The position numbers and the translations under genes were made by a program. Below the pieces are notes generated by a model. It saw only the letters and a program-made list of their open reading frames with translations, ran no database searches and was not told the DNA's origin. Shown here one piece after another: positions 1 through 5,938 of a stretch of 6,605 nt of DNA. Position 1 is the stretch's first letter. The number at the start of each line of letters is the position of its first letter. Origin of the DNA: Acidimicrobiales bacterium (GTDB lineage Bacteria; Actinomycetota; Acidimicrobiia; Acidimicrobiales; Poriferisodaliceae); the NCBI GenBank assembly GCA_020631315.1, contig JAHDHM010000134.1, positions 1,892 to 8,496 on the forward strand, given 5' to 3'.

Positions 1-1
1 C

Positions 2-781
2 GAGACGATGCACGGCGAGTCGGTCGCCGAGTACCGGGGCGGCAAGGGCGCGAACCAGATCGTGGCCGCAGCCCGACTCGGTGCCGACGCTGCGATGGTC
101 GGATGTGTCGGCGAGGACGGACGTGGCGACTTCCTGCTCGAAGGCCTGGTCGAGGACGGTGTCGACACCAGTCACGTCCATCGGGTGAGCTCTCCGACGG
201 GCGTCGCCGTGATCACGGTCGACCCGCATGACGTGTCCATCGTCATCGTCGCCGGTGCCAACGGCGAACTCGACGCGGAGAAGGCCACAGCAGCCGAGGC
301 ACTCATCGCTGAGGCCGATGCTCTGTTGCTCCAGGGCGAGGTGCCGGCGGCAGCTGCGGTGGCGGCGGCGGAGATCGCTCGTGCCAACGGCACTCGTGTC
401 GTGTTGAACCCGGCGCCGTTCAACGACGTCGCGACACAGCTCATCCCCTTGGCGGACGTCATCATCGTGAACCGGCAGGAGGCGCACGAGTTGGGTGATG
501 TGCCCGATGCCGTCGTCGTCACGACGCTGGGCGCCTCGGGGTCCGACGTGACCGCCGACGGCACCACCCACCACATCGGACCCTTCGACGCCGACGTGGT
601 CGACCCCACCGGGGCGGGTGACTGCTTCGTCGCTGCATTCGCCGTCGCACTCGCCGAAGGTGCTCATCCCGACGACGCCGCACGGTTCGCGAACGCAGCA
701 GGTTCGCTCGCGACCGAGATCGAGGGCGCACAGCCGTCGCTGCCGACACGCGACCGTGTCGAGGAGCTCATGCGGCGATGA
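2..781 (+). CDS. rbsK: Ribokinase (PfkB-family sugar kinase), 5' end cut by the window
   Basis: Probable cytosolic ribokinase, transferring phosphate from ATP to the 5-hydroxyl of ribose. The frame is open from base 2, and the first ATG in view (base 8) falls inside the conserved N-terminal part, so the true start lies upstream. Family members carry about 35 more residues before this point. Numbering from that ATG, the sugar-binding GGKGANQ motif is at residues 11-17, NPAPFN at 134-139, VNRQEAHEL at 154-162, and the ATP/anion-hole motif DPTGAGD at 199-205, with D205 as the expected catalytic base. GGKGANQ, NPAP and NRQEA together favour ribokinase over fructokinase or adenosine kinase, but substrate is inferred from family likeness. 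The C-terminus looks complete. The TGA stop overlaps an ATG (ATGA at 778-781) that opens a small ORF leading to the next gene, so co-translation is likely. Confidence 0.87.
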   Translation, partial: ETMHGESVAEYRGGKGANQIVAAARLGADAAMVGCVGEDGRGDFLLEGLVEDGVDTSHVHRVSSPTGVAVITVDPHDVSIVIVAGANGELDAEKATAAEALIAEADALLLQGEVPAAAAVAAAEIARANGTRVVLNPAPFNDVATQLIPLADVIIVNRQEAHELGDVPDAVVVTTLGASGSDVTADGTTHHIGPFDADVVDPTGAGDCFVAAFAVALAEGAHPDDAARFANAAGSLATEIEGAQPSLPTRDRVEELMRR

Positions 782-861
782 CGGCAGCCTGCTCGGCGAC
801 GGACGTCACGCGTTCGGTGTTCTCCCACAGTCGGCTGATGTCGGCAGGCTGGTTCTCGTGA
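778..861 (+). CDS. Possible 27-residue small ORF linking ribokinase and FAD-enzyme genes
   Basis: ATG at 778-780 overlaps the ribokinase stop (ATGA). The frame runs 27 codons and ends at TGA 859-861, which overlaps the GTG start of the FAD enzyme (GTGA). GAGGAG at 761-766 lies 11 nt before this ATG, a usable though distant ribosome-binding site. The peptide begins MTAACSATDV and ends AGWFS. It has one Cys, no clear membrane segment and no motif I recognise. Without it, the FAD gene would start 76 nt after the previous stop. With it, the three frames form a continuous stop-start chain. It could be a coupling ORF, a real microprotein, or chance: ATGA and GTGA are common in GC-rich DNA and no homologue can be checked here. 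Confidence 0.35.
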   Translation: MTAACSATDVTRSVFSHSRLMSAGWFS

Positions 862-2084
862 GCACGACCAACGATCACGACGTCCTCATCGTCGGCGCAG
901 GACTGTCAGGTCTGCGCGCGGCGCTCGCAGTCGCCGACGCCGGCCGTCGTCCGCTGGTGTTGGAGCGCGCTGACGGTGTCGGTGGCCGTGTCCGCACCGA
1001 CGCGGTCGACGGACATCTGCTCGACCGAGGCTTTCAGGTCATGCTCACGGCGTACCCGGATCTGATCACCGACGGACTCACCATTCGACCGTTCGCGCCA
1101 GGTGCCCGCGTGCGCCTTGCATCGTCGGTGCACACGGTCGGTGACCCGTTCCGTCGCATTACCGATCTGCCGGCGACGGCCGTCGCGCCCGTCGGTTCGT
1201 TGTTCGACAAGCTGCAGATCCTGCGGCTGCGTACGTCGGTGCGCCGTGGAACGATCGAGGAGTTGCTCGGCGCCGACGACGACGTCGCGGCGATCGACCA
1301 CCTTCGTGCGGTCGGGTTCTCGAGCAAGATGATCGAGCGGTTCCTGCGGCCGCTGTTCGGCGGGATCACGCTCGAGCCGGATCTCCTCGGCTCTGCTCGT
1401 GTCGTCAGGTTCGTCTTTCGCATGCTGTCCGAGGGCGACGCTGCGGTCCCCGACGGGGGCATGGGTCGTCTCGGCCAGGCCCTCGCCGAACGCCTCGGCG
1501 ACAGAGGCGAGGTCCGTCTCGGCGTCAGTGTCGACGAGGTGGGCCCCGACTTCGTGATGGCCGATGGTCAACGGATCGCTGCGGGTTCCGTGGTCGTCGC
1601 CACCGGTGCGACCGACGCGGCGAACCTCGTCGGTGCGCCCGACAGGGGATGGAACCGCACCACCACGTGGTGGTTCGGTGCCGATGCGAGCCCAGAGCCC
1701 GGCGGCTACCTCGTCCTCGACGGCGGACGGTCCGGTCCGGTGAACCAGCTCGCAGTGCTGTCCGATGTGAGCAGCTCCTATGCACCCGTCGGCCGGTCCA
1801 CGATCGCGGCCGTCGGCATCGGCCGTGCCGGCGACGCAGGCGAAGCCGAGGTCCGCCGCCAGCTGGCCGAGTGGTACGGCCCTCAGGTCGACGGTTGGAC
1901 GCTGCTGCGTACCGACGACATCGAGCAGGCTCAGCCCAAGCAGCCGCCCGGCTGGGATTCGTCGGGTCCACACTCGATCGACGGCGTCATCGTCACCGGC
2001 GACCACTGCCGAGATGCGTCGTTGGACGGTGCGCTGGCCACCGGGCGTCTCGCCGGTGAGATGGCCGCTGCCGCACTCGGCTGA
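858..2084 (+). CDS. FAD-dependent oxidoreductase, amine-oxidase/phytoene-desaturase-like
   Basis: A 408-residue flavoprotein. The N-terminal Rossmann FAD-binding motif VGAGLSGL is at residues 12-19, followed by the acidic ribose-binding E36 and the GGRVRT loop at 42-47. The C-terminal flavin-contact segment VIVTGDHCRDASLDGALATG is at 378-397. This layout is typical of the flavin amine oxidase/protoporphyrinogen oxidase/carotenoid desaturase superfamily. The central region (about 60-340) is the expected substrate domain but gives no substrate. I see no membrane anchor or signal peptide, so it is probably cytosolic. The GTG at 858 is chosen because the FAD motif begins ten residues later and I see no nearer upstream ATG or GTG in frame. 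A weak AGG at 846-848 may serve as ribosome-binding site, and translation may depend on coupling to the small ORF ending at 861. It converges with the minus-strand membrane gene, 15 bp away. The substrate is unknown and no pathway neighbour helps. Confidence 0.85.
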   Translation: MSTTNDHDVLIVGAGLSGLRAALAVADAGRRPLVLERADGVGGRVRTDAVDGHLLDRGFQVMLTAYPDLITDGLTIRPFAPGARVRLASSVHTVGDPFRRITDLPATAVAPVGSLFDKLQILRLRTSVRRGTIEELLGADDDVAAIDHLRAVGFSSKMIERFLRPLFGGITLEPDLLGSARVVRFVFRMLSEGDAAVPDGGMGRLGQALAERLGDRGEVRLGVSVDEVGPDFVMADGQRIAAGSVVVATGATDAANLVGAPDRGWNRTTTWWFGADASPEPGGYLVLDGGRSGPVNQLAVLSDVSSSYAPVGRSTIAAVGIGRAGDAGEAEVRRQLAEWYGPQVDGWTLLRTDDIEQAQPKQPPGWDSSGPHSIDGVIVTGDHCRDASLDGALATGRLAGEMAAAALG

Positions 2085-2092
2085 GCCAGCCG
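2078..2092. terminator. Short hairpin between convergent genes, possible weak bidirectional terminator
   Basis: CGGCTG-AGC-CAGCCG is a perfect 6-bp stem with a 3-nt loop. It covers the stop codon of the FAD gene and most of the 15-bp gap to the convergent membrane gene. There is no T-tract on either side, so it is not a classical intrinsic terminator. Its position suits a bidirectional stop, but a 6-bp GC stem arises easily by chance here. Confidence 0.3.
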
Positions 2093-2099
2093 CCGCAGG

Positions 2100-2735
2100 T
2101 CAGTCCGCCGGGCGCTGCCGGTTCGCGGACGCCTGGAGCGCCACGACGAGGAACATCGCACCGGCAGCCCACCACTGGTACCGACCGATGAAGTCGACGA
2201 AGCTGCCGATCGGACCGGCGAACACGCGGCCCAGGCTCCAGATCAGGTAGAGCCGTCCCGCGGTGCCGATGGCGTTGAGCACCGCGAATCGCCAGACCGG
2301 GACTCGGAAGAACCCGGACAGCAGGCACACCGGATAGTTGGGCAGCACGACGATGAGTGCGAGCCCGAACCGGGGGAACCAGCGGTCGAGCCAGTTGATC
2401 GACCGGATGAGGCGACTGCGTTCGCCGAGTTCGGCGGCCAGTGCGGCTCGTCCGTGCGGGCCGAAGTCGCGGCCCAGGACGTACAAGAACGGGTCAGCGG
2501 CGACGAGACGAACGAATCCGACGACGAAGAACGCCCACGTCGGGACCGAGTTGACGGTCAGGATCAGGAACGGATCCAGAGGCGACAACGCGATGAGCAG
2601 CAGCGGCGCCTCGTTCGCGAGCGTCGCGCTCGGGATCTGTCCGAGGGTGTTCGCCACCGCCAGGAGCACGGGAACGAACGCGAGCGTGCGGAGCCGTGTG
2701 CGCTCCGCATCGCTCAACCGTCTGGGCTCGCTCAC
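2100..2735 (-). CDS. DedA/VTT-like (SNARE-associated) membrane protein, divergent
   Basis: A 211-residue polytopic membrane protein. Hydrophobic segments lie at about residues 17-32, 43-62, 66-83, 122-143, 148-172 and 187-201. The pattern fits the VTT/DedA fold: a YVLGRDFG motif at 85-92, then an amphipathic stretch, then the hydrophobic re-entrant-like segment RFGLALIVVLPNYPVCLLSG (122-141). VTT proteins are linked to lipid scrambling or flipping and to membrane-potential or envelope maintenance. The conserved arginine normally found in the re-entrant segment is replaced by PNYP, so activity may differ. The start is uncertain: GTG at 2735 gives a sensible N-terminus, and an in-frame GTG at 2756 would add seven residues. 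Neither has a good ribosome-binding site. The gene follows the 184-residue membrane protein gene by 26 nt (or 5 nt with the longer start), so translational coupling in one transcript is likely. A perfect palindrome covers the 2735 start. Confidence 0.7.
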   Translation of the reverse strand: MSEPRRLSDAERTRLRTLAFVPVLLAVANTLGQIPSATLANEAPLLLIALSPLDPFLILTVNSVPTWAFFVVGFVRLVAADPFLYVLGRDFGPHGRAALAAELGERSRLIRSINWLDRWFPRFGLALIVVLPNYPVCLLSGFFRVPVWRFAVLNAIGTAGRLYLIWSLGRVFAGPIGSFVDFIGRYQWWAAGAMFLVVALQASANRQRPAD

Positions 2736-2746
2736 CGGGGTGAGCG
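2729..2746. repeat. Perfect 18-bp palindrome over the start of the VTT-like gene
   Basis: CGCTCACC-GG-GGTGAGCG is an exact inverted repeat. In the minus-strand transcript it would fold as a stem of 7-8 bp with a very short loop, and the GTG start at 2735-2733 lies inside it. It could dampen initiation unless ribosomes arrive from the upstream gene, act as a weak transcription attenuator, or be a protein-binding site. If the GTG at 2756 is the true start, it lies within the first codons instead. Confidence 0.5.
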
Positions 2747-2761
2747 TATCGGGCACGTCGC

Positions 2762-3316
2762 TCAGTAGAGACCGGGTGCGACGACCGGTCGGGTCGTCGG
2801 GCGGCTCATGGCGGCCATCGGTGCGCCGGCGTCGCCCTCGGCGGGTCCTGCCTCGAACGCAGCGACGAAGTCGGCGTGTGCGCCGGAGATCACGACGTGG
2901 TCCTCGGCGCCGGCGACGCCGACCGTCAGGATCTTGTTGAGCAGCGCGCCGCCGATGACGACCACGGCGACGATGCCGACGAGGCCCATCAGCATGCCGA
3001 CGAGGTTGCCGCCGGTGAGGCCACCAGCGAAGCGCATGAGGAAGAACAGGGAGAGCACGCCGCGCAGACCGGTGACGGCGAGCTGCTTCGTGCGGACACC
3101 GTTCGACCGGCCGATGCGAGCGTTCATCGCCGACCCGAAGACCTTCTCGACGAGTGCCTTGGGCAGCACGCCGGCGGGAAGACCGGCGATGGCCGGGATC
3201 TTCGCCGGGCCGATCGGCAGCTCCGTGAGGGTGTCGACCGGCTGGCCCGTGGCAACACAGACCAAGGGCAGCTGGCCGGACTCCAGCTGCTGACGGGTGA
3301 TGGTGAGATCGGCCAT
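2762..3316 (-). CDS. Uncharacterised membrane protein with Cys-containing N-terminal motif
   Basis: A 184-residue protein of unknown function. The start is firm: ATG at 3316-3314 is preceded by AGGAG (3325-3329) with 8 nt spacing. The N-terminal soluble part has LPLVCVATGQPVDT (16-29), a single-Cys "VC-x-x-TG-x-P" motif that I associate with small actinobacterial membrane proteins of unknown role. Two close hydrophobic stretches follow, about 84-99 and 105-127, the second strongly hydrophobic (LVGIVAVVVIGGALL). After them comes a short soluble tail containing VVISGAHADFVAAFEA (141-156), then a low-complexity Ala/Pro-rich end. This suggests two membrane helices with both soluble parts on the same side. 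It is the first gene of the minus-strand pair and is divergent from a TetR gene, 97 bp away, which may control it. No enzymatic motif is visible. Confidence 0.75.
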   Translation of the reverse strand: MADLTITRQQLESGQLPLVCVATGQPVDTLTELPIGPAKIPAIAGLPAGVLPKALVEKVFGSAMNARIGRSNGVRTKQLAVTGLRGVLSLFFLMRFAGGLTGGNLVGMLMGLVGIVAVVVIGGALLNKILTVGVAGAEDHVVISGAHADFVAAFEAGPAEGDAGAPMAAMSRPTTRPVVAPGLY

Positions 3317-3413
3317 GGGTGGTTCTCCTGGTTTGCCGCTGTCTTTGAGATCGGAAACTCCGGTGGCGACCTGTAGCGATTTCTCCGCGTCGGTGGTCGG
3401 TACGGTGGAGGCC
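3317..3413. promoter_or_regulatory. Divergent intergenic region between membrane-protein gene and first tetR
   Basis: These 97 bp should hold promoters for both directions. The minus-strand gene has a good AGGAG (3325-3329). For the plus side I see no convincing -35/-10 pair. CGGTGG occurs three times (3361, 3391, 3403), and a small inverted repeat CGGA-AAC-TCCG lies at 3352-3362. A TetR operator controlling both directions is plausible from the gene arrangement but is not clearly readable in the sequence. Confidence 0.4.
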
Positions 3414-4004
3414 GTGCCGAGCGCAACCGCTCCGAGACCCGACGCCGAAGACGAGACCATCGGGCGCATCCTCGACGGTGTCCGCACGGCGGCGTTCCGG
3501 TTCACCCTCCAGCGCTTCACCGTCGACGACGTGGCGAAGGCCAGCGGGGTCAGCCGCGCGACGATCTATCGACGCATGCCAGGCGGGCGCGATGAGCTGA
3601 TCGCACGACTGGCTCGGCGGGAGGTCGATGCCCTGCTCGGTGCCCTCGCTCGTTCCGTCGACGGTGTGGACGATCTCGCTGAGGTGCTGGCGGTCGGGCT
3701 GATGTCGGCGAGCCGGATGCTGGCCGAGCACGATCTGCTCCAACGTCTGCTCGACGTCGAACCCGAGGTCGTGCTGCCGCATCTGACCGTTGCGACCGAC
3801 GGTGTCATCGACTCGGTGTCGTCGTTCCTGGCCGATCATGTCGAGGGCGACGATCCGGCCGAGGCCGACTATCTGGCTCGGATGTTCCTGTCGCACATCA
3901 CGGCGTCCGGCGGCTGGGATCTCTCGAACCGTGACGACGTCGACCAGCTCGTGGCAACGCAGTTCTTGTCCACGATCCCGCCCCGGCCGAAGGAGAACAC
4001 GTGA
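3414..4004 (+). CDS. TetR/AcrR-family transcriptional regulator (first copy)
   Basis: A 196-residue DNA-binding regulator. The N-terminal helix-turn-helix spans about residues 36-55 (TVDDVAKASGVSRATIYRRM), followed by PGGRDELI, a form of the TetR linker with Gly-Gly-Arg instead of the usual K-x-x-L. The all-helical C-terminal half (about 65-190) is the expected ligand-binding and dimer domain, ligand unknown. The start is uncertain. GTG 3414 follows GGAGG (3407-3411) with only 2 nt spacing, while in-frame GTG 3405 would add three residues. A leaderless transcript is also possible. The TGA stop overlaps the manA GTG (GTGA at 4001-4004), so the two are probably co-translated. Divergent placement against the membrane-protein gene suggests it may repress that gene and itself. 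It is closely similar in the helix-turn-helix to the second TetR downstream. Confidence 0.88.
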   Translation: MPSATAPRPDAEDETIGRILDGVRTAAFRFTLQRFTVDDVAKASGVSRATIYRRMPGGRDELIARLARREVDALLGALARSVDGVDDLAEVLAVGLMSASRMLAEHDLLQRLLDVEPEVVLPHLTVATDGVIDSVSSFLADHVEGDDPAEADYLARMFLSHITASGGWDLSNRDDVDQLVATQFLSTIPPRPKENT

Positions 4005-5185
4005 CCGACGCTCACGTCCTCGACACCATCACCCGCGACTACGCCTGGGGCTCGACGAGCCTGCTCGCCGACCTCCGTGGCGATGAACCCACCGACGCGC
4101 CCGAGGCCGAGGTGTGGCTCGGTGCTCATCCCGGCGCACCGTCACGCATCCGGGTCGACGGTGTACCGATCGGCCTCGACGAAGCGATCGACGCCGACGG
4201 AGCGACCTGGCTGGGAGACGCAGCCGACGTGGCGGCAGGTCGCCTGCCGTATCTGCTCAAGCTGCTGGCTGCCGGCACACCCCTGTCACTCCAGGCCCAT
4301 CCGTCGAAGCAGAAAGCCGAGGCGGGATTCGCTGCCGAGAACGCCGCAGGCGTGCCGATCGACGCACCACACCGCAACTACAAGGACGACAACCACAAGC
4401 CCGAGCTCCTGTGCGCGCTCACCCCCTTCCGAGCGCTCGCAGGGTTCCGCGCCGTCGACGAGACGGTCGAGTTGCTGCGGGCGCTCGACGCACCCGTGTT
4501 GGCCCCGATCGTCGAACGACTCGCGGGTGATCCCGGTCCCGAGGAGCTCCGAAGCCTCCTGCGCGAGATCCTCACGATGGACACCGACGCCGCCGCCGAG
4601 CTGTCCGCCGGTGTGATGGAGGCGCTGGAACGTGTCGGGGACGGCGCACCGCAACCGCAGGCGCGAGAGGTCGCCCGGTTCATCGGCGAGACCTACCCGG
4701 GTGAGTCCGGCATCGTGACGGCGCTGTTGCTGAACACCGTGGTGCTGTCGCCGGGTGAGGCGATCTACCTCGACGCCGGGCTGCTCCACGCCTACATCGA
4801 CGGCCTCGGCGTCGAGATCATGGCGGCGTCGGACAACGTTCTTCGGGGCGGCCTGACGCCGAAGCACGTCGACGTCGACGAGCTCCTCGACGTGCTCGAG
4901 ATGGTCACCGGGCCGACCCCGATCATCACCGGCGAGGTCGACGGACAGGGCCGGCGGGTGTGGCCGACACCGGCGCCCGAGTTCGAGCTGACCGCCGTCG
5001 ACGTCGACGGCCCCGGAGAGTTCGCCGCGCCGGGCCCAGAGGTCCTGGTCGTGACCGAGGGCGAGGTGGAGGTCGAGGGCCAACGCCTGTTGCCGTCGCA
5101 GAGCGCCGTGGTGCCGGCGGGATCGACATGGCGGCTGGATGGCAACGGCACCGCCTTCATCGCTCGGGTGCCGGGCCTGAGCTGA
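4001..5185 (+). CDS. manA: Mannose-6-phosphate isomerase, class I (phosphomannose isomerase)
   Basis: A 394-residue zinc enzyme interconverting fructose-6-phosphate and mannose-6-phosphate in the cytosol. It supplies mannose for GDP-mannose, glycans and mannolipids, or drains mannose into glycolysis. Type I landmarks are in order: YAWGS (14-18), VWLGAHPGAPS (38-48), SLQAHPSKQKAEAGF (96-110), NYKDDNHKPELL (126-137), LDAGLLHAYIDGLGVEIMA (257-275) and NVLRGGLTPKHVD (279-291). By family comparison the zinc ligands are Q98, H100, E135 and H263, and R282 is the catalytic-site arginine; all are present. The C-terminal lobe (about 325-390) has the expected cupin-like strands (VVTEGEVEVEG). Length is normal for the family. 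Start GTG 4001 is supported by AAGGAG (AGGAG at 3991-3995, 5 nt spacing) and overlaps the preceding tetR stop by 4 nt. That TetR-ManA coupling is uncommon and not explained by known regulation. Confidence 0.93.
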   Translation: MTDAHVLDTITRDYAWGSTSLLADLRGDEPTDAPEAEVWLGAHPGAPSRIRVDGVPIGLDEAIDADGATWLGDAADVAAGRLPYLLKLLAAGTPLSLQAHPSKQKAEAGFAAENAAGVPIDAPHRNYKDDNHKPELLCALTPFRALAGFRAVDETVELLRALDAPVLAPIVERLAGDPGPEELRSLLREILTMDTDAAAELSAGVMEALERVGDGAPQPQAREVARFIGETYPGESGIVTALLLNTVVLSPGEAIYLDAGLLHAYIDGLGVEIMAASDNVLRGGLTPKHVDVDELLDVLEMVTGPTPIITGEVDGQGRRVWPTPAPEFELTAVDVDGPGEFAAPGPEVLVVTEGEVEVEGQRLLPSQSAVVPAGSTWRLDGNGTAFIARVPGLS

Positions 5186-5213
5186 TCAGAGTCCGTCGGC
5201 AGCGCCCAAGATC

Positions 5214-5243
5214 TTGACGATGAGACACAAACTGCCTTATCGT
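5214..5243 (+). promoter_or_regulatory. Sigma-70-type promoter for the second tetR, near-leaderless
   Basis: TTGACG (5214-5219, five of six to TTGACA) is followed after 18 bp by TATCGT (5238-5243, four of six to TATAAT). A transcript start about 7 nt beyond the -10 falls at 5250-5252, at or just before the ATG at 5252, which predicts a leaderless mRNA. In agreement, there is no ribosome-binding site before this ATG. The stretch is clearly richer in A+T than its surroundings. Confidence 0.65.
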
Positions 5244-5249
5244 CTCATC
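5219..5249. promoter_or_regulatory. Inverted-repeat operator overlapping the second tetR promoter
   Basis: GATGAGAC (5219-5226) and GTCTCATC (5242-5249) are exact inverted repeats with a 15-bp gap. A second, shifted pair, GACGAT (5216-5221) and ATCGTC (5239-5244), overlaps them. The arms cover the end of the -35 and the end of the -10, so a bound dimer would block RNA polymerase. Self-repression by the adjoining TetR is the natural reading, from position and symmetry; binding itself is inferred. Confidence 0.65.
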
Positions 5250-5251
5250 TG

Positions 5252-5938
5252 ATGGTCGAGCGCCACAGCAGTGTTCCGTCCTCGCCGTTCGATGCGAGCG
5301 ATCACCAGCGGTTCGGACGTGCCTTCGTGCTGTCGGCAGAAGGCTCCGTCGAGCGGCAGATCATCGAGGCTGCGAAGCAACACGCGGCCGAACACGGCTG
5401 GGCGGCCACGACCATGGACGACCTCGCTGCTGCCTCCTCGCTCAGCCGGGCCACGATCTATCGAGCCTTTCCCGGCGGTCGCGAGACCGTGATCGAGGCG
5501 GTCCGGCGCCACAGCGTGCTCGAGTTCTTCCACGAACTGCAGCCGGTGCTCGAGTCCTCCGGCGAGCTGGTCGATGCCATCTCGACCACGATGGTCACCG
5601 CAGTGCAGATGCTCGACGACGACGAGCAACTGCAGCGAGAGCTGGAGCAGGATCCGGGACAGGTCCTGCCGGCGATCAGCTTCCGTGGTGTCGACCGCAT
5701 CGTCGTCGTCGCCCGGGTGTTCATGGCGCCGAGCCTCATGGCCTTCGTCTCCCGGCGCGATGCCAACCGAGCCGCCGAATGGGCGGCCCGCATGGTGCTG
5801 TCGTACTACTTCGACCCCAGCCCGCACCTCGACCTGCGCGACGCAGCAGCGGTCGCGACGTTCGTGCGGCGACGGCTCGTTCCCGGCCTCGCGTCGAATC
5901 CTCTCTCATCCGATCCCCGACACCAGGAGCTCATCTGA
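5252..5938 (+). CDS. TetR/AcrR-family transcriptional regulator (second copy)
   Basis: A 228-residue regulator. About 30 polar residues precede the usual TetR start. The first helix (about 33-49, ERQIIEAAKQHAAEHG) leads to the helix-turn-helix at about 54-73 (TMDDLAAASSLSRATIYRAF) and then PGGRETVI. The rest is the helical ligand/dimer domain, with an acidic patch LDDDEQLQRELEQDPGQ at 121-137. ATG 5252 is chosen because the promoter predicts a transcript starting there. The inverted repeat at 5219-5249 suggests it represses its own transcription. The stop TGA (5936-5938) shares one base with the ATG of the ferritin-like gene, so regulator and enzyme should be one unit, and the regulator probably senses a substrate or product of that protein. 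Over the 28-residue recognition region it matches the first TetR at 18 positions. Confidence 0.9.
   Translation: MVERHSSVPSSPFDASDHQRFGRAFVLSAEGSVERQIIEAAKQHAAEHGWAATTMDDLAAASSLSRATIYRAFPGGRETVIEAVRRHSVLEFFHELQPVLESSGELVDAISTTMVTAVQMLDDDEQLQRELEQDPGQVLPAISFRGVDRIVVVARVFMAPSLMAFVSRRDANRAAEWAARMVLSYYFDPSPHLDLRDAAAVATFVRRRLVPGLASNPLSSDPRHQELI

Noticed and set aside
618..857. N-terminal extension of the FAD enzyme back to an ATG at 618
   Set aside because: It would lie inside the ribokinase active-site region and gives a Ser/Arg/His-rich stretch. The FAD motif starts ten residues after the GTG at 858.
906..2006. 366-codon minus-strand frame opposite the FAD enzyme
   Set aside because: The plus strand carries clear FAD motifs. 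The antisense product has a skewed Asp/Arg/His/Gln composition and no motif, as expected of a GC-rich shadow frame.
3297..3413. N-terminal extension of the first TetR to an upstream ATG
   Set aside because: It would overlap the start and ribosome-binding site of the divergent gene and adds residues unlike TetR. GTG 3414 (or 3405) gives normal length.
2736..3896. Upstream extension of the minus-strand VTT frame, making a 598-codon frame in all
   Set aside because: The extension is antisense to tetR and out of frame with the well-supported 184-residue gene. Its translation is Arg/His-rich with no domain. Only the 3' part (2100-2735) looks like protein.
4286..5083. 265-codon minus-strand frame opposite manA
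   Set aside because: It mirrors the third-position GC bias of manA, shows no domain and has no ribosome-binding site.
5186..5213. Terminator after manA
   Set aside because: Only the short palindrome TGATCA at the stop is present. There is no stable stem followed by a T-run, so none is called.
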